Source: Verrucomicrobiaceae bacterium (GTDB lineage: Bacteria > Verrucomicrobiota > Verrucomicrobiia > Verrucomicrobiales > Akkermansiaceae). From it: a stretch of DNA of 5,433 nucleotides. The stretch is taken from assembly GCA_027483005.1 (NCBI GenBank), contig JAIXVN010000069.1, forward strand, positions 1-5,433, read 5' to 3'. The translations under genes and the position numbers were made by a program. How positions within the stretch are numbered: the first letter of the stretch is position 1; the number at the start of each line of letters is the position of its first letter. Under the pieces are notes generated by a model that was not told where the DNA came from, searched no databases, and saw only the letters and a program-made list of their open reading frames with translations. This document shows, piece by piece, positions 1-4,919 of the stretch.

Positions 1-28
1 CCACGCAATCAGACATTAGTCATGGAAA

Positions 29-48
29 GGTCATGACTGGGCATGACC
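29..48 (-). terminator. Candidate hairpin terminator after the response regulator gene
   Basis: Immediately after the response-regulator stop codon (minus strand) a 7-bp inverted repeat, GGTCATG / CATGACC, encloses a 6-nt loop and is followed by only three T residues. This could act as a weak intrinsic terminator for the two-component operon. The short T tract and modest stem make it uncertain. The same bases can form an alternative 7-bp hairpin (18-24 with 32-38), so it might instead be a regulatory or repeat sequence. Confidence 0.35.
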
Positions 49-702
49 TCAGGTGATTCCAAGTTCCCGCGCCTTTAGTGCGGCTTGGGTCCGGTCCTGG
101 ACCGCAAGGCGCGAAAAGATCGAAGTCAGGTGATTTTTCACCGTGCCTTCGCTGATGTGGAGGCCGGACGCAATTTCCTTGTTGGTCCGGCCTCGCGAAA
201 CTTGGCGAAGGACATCCAGCTCGCGGACAGAAAACTGGTAGGAGTCGAGAGCCGAGCGGTGGTCCGGCATGCCTGACAGACGCGAAAACTCCTCGACCAC
301 CCGCGAGGCCACCCCAGGTTCCAGGTAGGTCCCTCCTTGGTCAACGGTCCGGATCGCGTCTGCCAGCTGGTCAGCGGGAATGTCCTTCAACAGGTAGCCG
401 CATGCGCCAGCCCTCAGGGCCTCGAAGATCTCCTCGTCCTCGCGGAAAGTTGTCAGGACGATGATCCGCGTCGCGGTGCTGTTGGCATGGATCCGCCGGG
501 TTGCCTCAAGGCCGCTCATTCCCGGCATCCGGAGGTCCATGAGAATGACGTCCGGCTTGAGGAGGAGGGTGGATTGGATGGCGACTTCGCCATTCTCCGC
601 CTCTCCCACGATCTCGAAGTCCGAATGCAAGGAAAGGAGCATGCGCAAGCCATCGCGAAACAGGGCTTGGTCGTCGCAAAGGAGAATTCGAATGGGTTTC
701 AT
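49..702 (-). CDS. NarL/FixJ-family response regulator (REC + LuxR-type HTH)
   Basis: A 217-residue DNA-binding response regulator, the expected length for the NarL/FixJ/DesR group. The receiver domain covers roughly residues 4-120. It shows the acidic pair D10/D11, the phospho-acceptor D56 in the context LMDLRMPG, the switch threonine T84/T85 and the conserved K106. A linker (about 121-153) leads to a LuxR-type helix-turn-helix at about 155-217, with the typical segments SVRELDVLR, TNKEIAS and SEGTVKNHL. The ATG overlaps the stop of the upstream histidine kinase gene as ATGA, so the two are almost certainly translationally coupled and form a cognate pair: the kinase would phosphorylate D56 and the HTH would then bind target promoters. 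No strong Shine-Dalgarno sequence lies before this ATG, which fits coupling. All key residues are present, so the protein looks functional. Target genes are not visible; the divergent epimerase gene is one candidate. Confidence 0.95.
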   Translation of the reverse strand: MKPIRILLCDDQALFRDGLRMLLSLHSDFEIVGEAENGEVAIQSTLLLKPDVILMDLRMPGMSGLEATRRIHANSTATRIIVLTTFREDEEIFEALRAGACGYLLKDIPADQLADAIRTVDQGGTYLEPGVASRVVEEFSRLSGMPDHRSALDSYQFSVRELDVLRQVSRGRTNKEIASGLHISEGTVKNHLTSIFSRLAVQDRTQAALKARELGIT

Positions 703-1964
703 GCCGGGAGGGTGAGGATGAAGGAGAATCCGGCGCTGGAATCTTGATTCAGCTCCAGTGATCCGCCGAGGAGGGCAGTGCGTTCACGCAGTCCGGTCAA
801 ACCGAATCCAAGTGTAAAATTTTCCGGAGGGCCCGGGCCGTCGTCTGATGCCTTGAGGATCACTTCGTTGCCGGTCGCAAAGGTGAGCTTCAGGGTGACC
901 CGTGCATCTGGCACATGCTTCCTCGCGTTGGTGAGTGACTCCTGGGCTGCCCGGTAAATGGTGAGCTCGGTCGCGGCGTTGATCGGTCTCTCCTGGCCTT
1001 CGACGATGAAGTGAACCCTTTGCCCGGTTCGTTCGCTTTCTGAAACAAGCGCCAGCATGGCCTCGCAGAGCGACCGGTTCTCCAATGGCCCCGCCCGGAG
1101 GGACTCGACCGAATTGCGGATTTCCCTGAGGCCCTCACCGGCGCACTCGCGGGCATTGCGGACCGCCTCCCTCGCCTTGCCGGGATCGCTGTCTTGAAGG
1201 CTCAAGGCCGCTTCGAGCTGAACCCTGACGACCGTGAGGTAGTGGCCGATCAGATCGTGAATCTCGCGGGCCATGCGGCTGCGTTCGCGTGCGGCGGCGA
1301 GTTCCTCGGCCTGCAGGGCATGCGCCGCCAACCCGGCATTGGCCGCTTCCAGGCGAAGGGCGATCTGGCGCGTCTCGGCATGGCTGCGTTCCGTCGCGAC
1401 CACCATCTGAACGCAGATGATCGTGAAGGCAGCCTCCAGAAAGAAATCCATCCCGGGACGTGAGAGGATGAGAAAGTGGACGGCGAAGCAGCTGACGACG
1501 GTCAAGACAAGCCATGGACCACGCAGCAGAAGAACCGCGTGGGCAATCACAGGCAGCAACAGCGCTTTGAGAATGCCGTTGGGATTACTGGGGAGAACGA
1601 AGAGAATCACGCCCGTGACGAGCGCAAACTCCACGGCGACAAACGGCAGTCCCTGCCGCCACCACGAGAGCCCTTTCGTCCCGGATTCACGGTCGCCAGC
1701 GTCGCTGATCATTCGCTCAAGGGCGGGGATCATGCCCCAAAACATCCAGACCACGCACAGCACCAGACCCGCCAGCATGATGGGGATGTCGGCAGACCTG
1801 CCCGTTGCCCAGAACAACCTGGTGCACGCGAACCCAATCCAGCCCACGAGGACCAGAAGTATGCCATTGGACCCCATCACAGCGAGTCTGCGAATCCTCC
1901 GCGGGCCGTCCTCATTCCCGGCAGGTGCGAGGAAAGTCGTCCATGGGGATCTGGTGGGCTTCAT
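699..1964 (-). CDS. Membrane sensor histidine kinase (HisKA_3 / HATPase_c, DesK/NarL-partner type)
   Basis: Sensor kinase of the family that partners NarL-type regulators; about 421 residues from the chosen start. About six hydrophobic segments can be seen (approx. residues 33-50, 59-82, 106-125, 130-148, 151-168, 173-190), then a charged, Ala-rich coiled-coil-like linker (192-230). The HisKA_3 dimerisation helix contains the phospho-acceptor H236 in REIHDLIGH. The ATPase domain shows an N-box (SLTNARKH, N346), a G1 box (DDGPG, 374-378) and a GFGLTGLRER G2 box (from 386). No extracytoplasmic sensor domain is visible, so the signal is probably sensed in or at the membrane. The start is uncertain: the frame is open to 2198, with in-frame ATGs at 2024, 1982, 1964 and 1877 and no clear Shine-Dalgarno for any. 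I chose 1964 because it keeps the basic GPRRIRR segment just before the first membrane helix. The stop overlaps the regulator's start (ATGA). Confidence 0.92.
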   Translation of the reverse strand: MKPTRSPWTTFLAPAGNEDGPRRIRRLAVMGSNGILLVLVGWIGFACTRLFWATGRSADIPIMLAGLVLCVVWMFWGMIPALERMISDAGDRESGTKGLSWWRQGLPFVAVEFALVTGVILFVLPSNPNGILKALLLPVIAHAVLLLRGPWLVLTVVSCFAVHFLILSRPGMDFFLEAAFTIICVQMVVATERSHAETRQIALRLEAANAGLAAHALQAEELAAARERSRMAREIHDLIGHYLTVVRVQLEAALSLQDSDPGKAREAVRNARECAGEGLREIRNSVESLRAGPLENRSLCEAMLALVSESERTGQRVHFIVEGQERPINAATELTIYRAAQESLTNARKHVPDARVTLKLTFATGNEVILKASDDGPGPPENFTLGFGLTGLRERTALLGGSLELNQDSSAGFSFILTLPA

Positions 1965-2210
1965 TTCACGTGGAATGGGCATCTGGATCGCGGTGGGAAA
2001 TGTTGAGTCATTCCAGGGAGTCATGCCATCAGGCACACGGTCCCCGCTCGTGAAAATCTTCGAAGGCCGAACGGAGGCTGATCCACTCCGATCCACGCAG
2101 CAAGGCATCTGCCAAACTGCACAGCCTCCCGACCGTCCTGAATCCGTGGATGGCGAATCAGCATGGTCGCCACGTAACGCTCCGGCGGCCGATTGCAAGG
2201 GTCTTCTCCA

Positions 2211-2225
2211 CGTCGATCATCGACG
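2211..2225. promoter_or_regulatory. 15-bp palindrome, possible operator
   Basis: CGTCGATCATCGACG is a perfect inverted repeat of two 7-bp arms around a central C, about 100 bp before the epimerase start and in the divergent regulator/epimerase intergenic region. A dimeric regulator such as the neighbouring NarL-type protein could bind such a site, but no binding consensus is known for it. In GC-rich DNA a palindrome of this length could also arise by chance. Confidence 0.25.
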
Positions 2226-2315
2226 CAGCCGTTCAAGACGCCGAATTTCTCCCACCCGGTCTGCCTTTCCAACCGGTCGGATGCGCTTGCCACGGGGCCA
2301 CTCCTCAGGGTTTTT

Positions 2316-2321
2316 GGAGGG
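2316..2321 (+). promoter_or_regulatory. Shine-Dalgarno site that fixes the epimerase start
   Basis: GGAGGG ends 5 nt before the ATG at 2327. It is the only strong ribosome-binding site in the region and selects this start over the in-frame ATG at 2150, whose 59-residue extension does not look like part of the epimerase family. Confidence 0.75.
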
Positions 2322-2326
2322 CACCC

Positions 2327-3478
2327 ATGGACCTCGCCCGCTTCTACCACGACCAGCTCTTCCACGACTGCCTGCCGTTCTGGTTTCCGCGCGCGGTCGA
2401 TGAGGTCCACGGCGGCTTCCTGCATTGCCTCGATCGCGATGGCTCGGTGGTCGATGACGACAAGTCGGTCTGGGCCCAGGGCCGCATGAGCTGGATGCTG
2501 CTGACCCTTTTCCAGGAACACGAGGCCCGACCCGAGTGGCTCGCCTCGGCGGAGAGCGGGCTGCGTTTCCTGGAGGAGAAATGCGTCGATCCGACCGACG
2601 GACGGATGTTCTTCCACGTCGCGCGCGATGGCACCCCGATCCGCAAGCGCCGCTACGCCTACAGCGAGAGCTTCGCCGCCATCGCCCACGCGGCCCATGC
2701 CGGAGCCACGGGAAATGCCCGCTCCGCCGAGCGAGCGCGGCATTGGTTCGACCGCTTCACCGACTGGAACTTCACCCCGGGAAACATCCCGCCGAAGTTC
2801 ACCGGCGCGCGACCCATGGAGGGCATCGGCACCCGCATGATCACCCTCGTCACCGCCCAGGAACTGCGCAAGCACCTCGGCGAGGACCCGCAGATCACCG
2901 CGTGGATCGACCGCTGTCTCGACGACATCATCCGCCTCTTCGTGAAGCCGGAGCTGAAGGTCGTCATGGAGGCCGTCGCGCCCGATGGCTCGATCGTCGA
3001 TCACTTCGACGGCCGCATGCTCAATCCCGGCCACGCCATCGAGGCCGCCTGGTTCATCCTCGAGGAGGCGAACCACCGCCAGGACGAGTCCCTGAAAAAG
3101 CTCGGCTGCGACATGCTCGACTGGATGTGGGCCCGCGGCTGGGACCACGAGTTCGGCGGGCTGTTCTACTTCCGCGATGTCTTCGACAAGCCGGTGCAGG
3201 AATACTGGCACGACATGAAATTCTGGTGGCCCCACGACGAGGCCCTGATCGCCACCCTCATGGCCCACCGCATGACCGGCGAGCCACGCTATCTGGAATG
3301 GCATGAGCAATGCCGGAAGTGGTCCTTCGAAAAATTCGCCGACCCCGATCACGGCGAATGGTTCGGCTACCTCCGCCGCGACGGCACCCCCACCAACACC
3401 CTCAAGGGCTCCCTCTGGAAATCCTTCTTCCATCATCCAAGAGCGCTGTGGAGATGCCATCAGCTGGCGAAGGATTGA
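2327..3478 (+). CDS. AGE-family (N-acylglucosamine 2-epimerase / renin-binding protein-like) sugar epimerase/isomerase
   Basis: A 383-residue cytosolic enzyme of the AGE superfamily, which interconverts sugars at C2 (N-acetylglucosamine/N-acetylmannosamine, aldose/ketose or cellobiose/epilactose types) in an (alpha/alpha)6 barrel. The length fits the family (about 380-420). Family signatures in order: GGFLHCLDRDG (about 29-39), the arginine in QGRM (R53), NPGHAIEAAW with H236 and E239 (first catalytic-type histidine), KFWWPHDEA with H303, and the C-terminal block GEWFGYLRRDG then LKGSLWKSFFHHPRALW with H369 (second catalytic-type histidine). All histidines expected for catalysis are present. 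The C-terminal block resembles the renin-binding/N-acylglucosamine 2-epimerase branch more than cellobiose 2-epimerases, but substrate specificity cannot be read from the sequence. No signal peptide is visible. The gene stands alone: no sugar transporter or kinase lies nearby, and the divergent neighbour is a two-component system that could regulate it. Confidence 0.93.
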   Translation: MDLARFYHDQLFHDCLPFWFPRAVDEVHGGFLHCLDRDGSVVDDDKSVWAQGRMSWMLLTLFQEHEARPEWLASAESGLRFLEEKCVDPTDGRMFFHVARDGTPIRKRRYAYSESFAAIAHAAHAGATGNARSAERARHWFDRFTDWNFTPGNIPPKFTGARPMEGIGTRMITLVTAQELRKHLGEDPQITAWIDRCLDDIIRLFVKPELKVVMEAVAPDGSIVDHFDGRMLNPGHAIEAAWFILEEANHRQDESLKKLGCDMLDWMWARGWDHEFGGLFYFRDVFDKPVQEYWHDMKFWWPHDEALIATLMAHRMTGEPRYLEWHEQCRKWSFEKFADPDHGEWFGYLRRDGTPTNTLKGSLWKSFFHHPRALWRCHQLAKD

Positions 3479-3502
3479 GGGGCCGGGAAGAGAAGGTGGA
3501 AG

Positions 3503-3523
3503 TGTTCAGTTTTCAGTGTTCAG
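3503..3523. repeat. Heptad tract 1: three TTCAG-type heptamers
   Basis: Three consecutive 7-mers, TGTTCAG, TTTTCAG and TGTTCAG, run head to tail from 3503, just after the epimerase stop. It is the first of several tracts in this window built in a 7-nt register. It is not coding: 7 is not a multiple of 3 and no extended gene covers it. Confidence 0.7.
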
Positions 3524-3525
3524 CG

Positions 3526-3543
3526 AAGAGAAGAGGTTCTCTT
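3526..3543 (+). terminator. Weak hairpin downstream of the epimerase gene
   Basis: AAGAGAA and TTCTCTT form a perfect 7-bp stem around a GAGG loop, about 48 nt past the epimerase stop. The stem is AT-rich and followed by TCCTCC rather than a T run, so it is at best a poor intrinsic terminator. It could equally be part of the repeat-rich filler. Confidence 0.2.
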
Positions 3544-3552
3544 TCCTCCGAC

Positions 3553-3614
3553 GTTCGATGTTGGACGTTCAACCTGTCGTTCGAAGCCTCGGCGAAGAAT
3601 GATGTTCGATGTTC
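3553..3614. repeat. Heptad tract 2: GTTCGAT/GTTGGAC-type heptamers
   Basis: GTTCGAT, GTTGGAC and GTTCAAC follow one another exactly every 7 nt from 3553 to 3573. After a degenerate stretch the same family reappears as two identical GATGTTC heptamers at 3601-3614. The heptamers share a GTTSRAY-like core and differ in sequence from the neighbouring tracts. No coding potential is apparent. Confidence 0.6.
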
Positions 3615-3617
3615 CCC

Positions 3618-3658
3618 GGGGTCAGGCAGAGGAGTTGAGAGGGTAGGGTTCAGGAACC
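3618..3658. repeat. Heptad tract 3, copy 1 (GGGGTCA family), containing the 26-bp direct repeat
   Basis: Starting with GGGGTCA at 3618, purine-rich heptamers (such as GAGTTGA and GGGTTCA) continue to about 3658. Positions 3618-3643 are identical over 26 bp to 4882-4907 on the other side of the toxin-antitoxin pair. Just before the tract lies the 8-bp palindrome CCCCGGGG (3614-3621). Confidence 0.7.
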
Positions 3659-3660
3659 TT

Positions 3661-3697
3661 GGACTGCGGTGGCAAAACGCAGAGCGACACCGCTTTC
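3661..3697. repeat. Short dispersed palindromic repeat (REP-like; minus reading KRCRSAFCHRS)
   Basis: GCGGTG (3666-3671) pairs perfectly with CACCGC (3688-3693), and the loop contains a further small CGC-aga-GCG hairpin (3678-3686), giving a compact nested stem of about 37 nt. Read on the minus strand in one frame it gives KRCRSAFCHRS, a peptide I remember as a frequent spurious translation in Verrucomicrobia genomes. I therefore treat it as a dispersed palindrome rather than a gene. Only one copy is in this window. It abuts the start of repeat block B. Confidence 0.5.
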
Positions 3698-3828
3698 AGA
3701 TGCGAAGATGACGTCCTTCACTCGATAAGCAATCAGTCCGTCCCAAACCACCGACTGCCCTCATTCCGCCAGCGCACGACGAACTGCCCCATCCCAGTCC
3801 CCGTTCGCCAGTCCCGCATGCCAAAGCG
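3697..3828. repeat. Repeat block B, copy 1
   Basis: This 132-bp stretch matches 5302-5433 without a gap, with about nine differences by eye, six of them in the first 25 bp. The last 107 bp (3722-3828) differ at about three positions only. In this copy B comes before repeat A; in the other copy it follows A directly. Both begin with CAGATGCGAA, a sequence that also forms the right end of repeat A, so B and A appear to be parts of one larger repeat family. The second copy runs into the window edge, so the true length is unknown. The 42 bp between B and A (3829-3870) hold nothing I recognise beyond a TCCAAGG/CCTTGGA inverted pair (3855-3861 with 3871-3877). Confidence 0.85.
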
Positions 3829-3870
3829 GCGTGGCGCGTCTCTTCCCGCCGCACTCCAAGGCAAGAGCCC

Positions 3871-4141
3871 CCTTGGACGGCTCGCAGCCCGCTGTTCGCA
3901 CTTATCCATCGACCCAATCTCCAAGGCCAAGGGCCTGCTCCATACCAGCCCAGGCCATCGGCCTGGGTTTGTTCGCCGCAAGGAATCGAGGGCTGAAGGC
4001 CTGATCCATCTGGGTGGGAGGATCGGAAGTCGAAAGCGCCGCAGAATGGACCGGGCCTTCAGCCCTCGGGAATCTTCCGGCTCCAGTTCATGGGGTGTTA
4101 CCCTATGCTGGTATGGCCTCAGGCCCTTGGCCCTCAGATGC
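3871..4141. repeat. Repeat A, copy 1: 271-bp nested-palindrome element with a four-way fold
   Basis: This aligns gap-free with 5038-5308, about 12 differences in 271 bp. It contains four nested stems. The closing stem pairs 3925-3937 with 4120-4132 (13 bp, perfect) and 3940-3949 with 4107-4116 (10 bp, perfect), separated by a small internal loop. Inside it are: hairpin 1, CCCAGGCC/GGCCTGGG (3949-3956 with 3960-3967); hairpin 2, 3987-4009 with 4046-4068 (22 of 23 positions paired, one G-T); and hairpin 3, CATGGGGT/ACCCTATG (4089-4096 with 4100-4107, one G-T). Together these make a cloverleaf-like four-way structure. Long frames are open on both strands across the element (minus 3733-4179, plus 3659-4324), which I attribute to composition. 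It could be a non-autonomous mobile repeat, a structured RNA or a large REP/BIME-like element; no transposase is visible. Confidence 0.88.
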
Positions 4142-4185
4142 CTCTTCGCCGAACGCCGCCAACCCAGGGCCAAGGACAAGCCGTT

Positions 4186-4563
4186 TCACCACCCGATCCG
4201 GGTCAGACCGGTGACATGGTCGAAATGGGCATCGCGGCTGATGACCGGTAGTTTGTGTTGGCGGGCGATGGCGGCGATCCACAGATCATTCATCGGAATG
4301 GGCGTGCCAGCCGATGTCAGTTGAAGCCGGATCTCCGCATAGTGGCGGGTGGTGGATTCATCTGCCGCCAGGACCGTGGTGGTGGCGAGCGCATCCTCCA
4401 ACCATGCCGTCATTTTTTCCCGGAACCGGGATTTCAGAATGCCAAAGCGGAATTCCGCCAAGGCCGGAACCGGCACACATAGGCGGTCTGCCTGCTCGAT
4501 GTGCCGGATGAAGGACGGTTCATTGAGCCACCAGGCGGAAAGCCCGTTGGTATCCACGATCAT
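4186..4563 (-). CDS. VapC-like PIN-domain toxin (putative endoribonuclease)
   Basis: A 125-residue PIN-domain protein, a typical size for VapC toxins, which are Mg2+-dependent RNases that cut tRNA or rRNA when freed from their antitoxin. The four acidic residues of the PIN active site are present: D4 in MIVDTN, E37 in PALAEF, D93 in MNDLWIAA and D111 in ISRDAHF. No catalytic residue is missing, so the toxin looks intact. Start choice: the frame also allows a GTG at 4569, but the ATG at 4563 overlaps the antitoxin stop as ATGA and has GGAGG 7 nt upstream (4571-4575), whereas the GTG would sit almost on top of that site. The gene is second in the antitoxin-toxin operon, and its translation is probably coupled to the antitoxin. 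A 10-bp inverted repeat just past its stop may form a 3' hairpin. The RNA target is not predictable from sequence. Confidence 0.9.
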   Translation of the reverse strand: MIVDTNGLSAWWLNEPSFIRHIEQADRLCVPVPALAEFRFGILKSRFREKMTAWLEDALATTTVLAADESTTRHYAEIRLQLTSAGTPIPMNDLWIAAIARQHKLPVISRDAHFDHVTGLTRIGW

Positions 4564-4844
4564 TTCCACTCCTCCTCTTCGACCTGCCCGAAGTTTTCAT
4601 CCACGATTTGCTCGATGCGCCTGAGCTCCGCCACCATCTCCGGGTCATTGGCGGCGATCCCTGCGAACTTCATCCACGGCTTCTCCGCATGAGTCGGCCG
4701 CTTGGCCAGCTTGTCCTGCAGCGCCTCGGTGACGTAGTCCTTGAGACGCATGCCCTGCCGTGCGGCGGTGGCTTTCACCTCGCGGAACAGGGGGTCAGGT
4801 AGTTCAATGGTCGTGCGCACAAAAGCACATTCCCATTTTTTCAT
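4560..4844 (-). CDS. Ribbon-helix-helix antitoxin of a VapBC-type pair
   Basis: A 94-residue small acidic-tailed protein. Residues about 9-46 (VRTTIELPDPLFREVKAT.. to ..YVTEALQDKL) have the pattern of a ribbon-helix-helix DNA-binding domain: a beta strand RTTIELP followed by two amphipathic helices. The C-terminal part (about 47-94), with WMKFAG and an acidic end VEEEEWK, is the expected toxin-wrapping and neutralising region. In such systems the antitoxin dimer, alone or with toxin, represses its own operon. The gene lies directly upstream of the PIN toxin, and the stop TGA overlaps the toxin ATG. The start is not certain: the ATG at 4844 gives an 8-residue extension (MKKWECAF), while a GTG at 4820 would give the more usual beginning just before RTTIELPD. 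Neither has a strong Shine-Dalgarno, although a weak AGGA lies close to the ATG. I see no convincing promoter. The family name VapB is an inference from the partner. Confidence 0.85.
   Translation of the reverse strand: MKKWECAFVRTTIELPDPLFREVKATAARQGMRLKDYVTEALQDKLAKRPTHAEKPWMKFAGIAANDPEMVAELRRIEQIVDENFGQVEEEEWK
4571..4576 (-). promoter_or_regulatory. Shine-Dalgarno site inside the antitoxin gene that fixes the toxin start
   Basis: AGGAGG on the minus strand lies in the Glu-rich end of the antitoxin coding sequence, 7 nt before the toxin ATG at 4563. It supports that ATG over the nearby GTG. The acidic tail of the antitoxin and the toxin's ribosome-binding site are thus encoded by the same bases. 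Confidence 0.7.
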
Positions 4845-4867
4845 GATCCTGCAAGCACCGAAAGAAA

Positions 4868-4909
4868 GGGGCCAGGGGCTAGGGGTCAGGCAGAGGAGTT
4901 GAGAGGGAA
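4868..4909. repeat. Heptad tract 3, copy 2 (GGGGTCA family), with the second 26-bp direct repeat
   Basis: Heptamers GGGGCCA (4868), GGGGCTA (4875) and GGGGTCA (4882) follow one another without interruption and continue as degenerate purine-rich 7-mers to 4909. Positions 4882-4907 are identical to 3618-3643. The tract lies about 25 bp upstream of the antitoxin start, so it may overlap the promoter region of the toxin-antitoxin operon. Confidence 0.7.
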
Positions 4910-4919
4910 GACCTTTTCA

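Larger units (their letters stand above)
1965..2326. other. Divergent intergenic region between kinase and epimerase genes
   Basis: About 360 bases separate the chosen kinase start from the epimerase start, and promoters for both directions should lie here. The kinase reading frame stays open to 2198 and the epimerase frame to 2150, but neither extension resembles its protein family, so I treat both as non-coding. Visible structure: a 15-bp palindrome at 2211-2225, a GATCCAC direct repeat with 10-bp spacing (2080-2086 and 2090-2096), and the epimerase Shine-Dalgarno at 2316. I see no convincing -35/-10 pair. The best for the epimerase (TTGCAA at 2193 with a GATCAT-like box near 2215) is weak. 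Confidence 0.5.

Noticed and set aside
1965..2198. Upstream extension of the histidine kinase frame to 2198
   Set aside because: The extension is low-complexity, without a membrane segment or motif, and is probably chance openness. Some of it (to 2024) cannot be strictly excluded.
2150..2326. 59-residue N-terminal extension of the epimerase from the upstream ATG
   Set aside because: There is no family similarity and no ribosome-binding site, whereas the ATG at 2327 has GGAGGG at good spacing and begins where the family normally begins.
1417..2403. A 328-codon plus-strand open frame opposite the kinase gene and across the intergenic region
   Set aside because: It overlaps the well-supported histidine kinase on the other strand; its translation has no family features and is of shadow-ORF composition.
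2021..3460. A 479-codon open frame on the minus strand opposite the epimerase gene
   Set aside because: It is the antisense shadow of a clear AGE-family gene in high-GC DNA. Its translation is rich in Ala, Gly, Val and Glu with no recognisable domain.
3871..4141. tRNA or known riboswitch as an explanation for the cloverleaf-like fold
   Set aside because: At about 210-270 nt it is far too large for a tRNA; there is no anticodon or T-loop signature, and no downstream gene on the plus strand that it could control.
3659..4324. A 221-codon plus-strand frame through repeats B and A and into the toxin gene
   Set aside because: It lies mostly in repeats, is also open on the other strand, and runs antisense into a clear PIN-domain gene.
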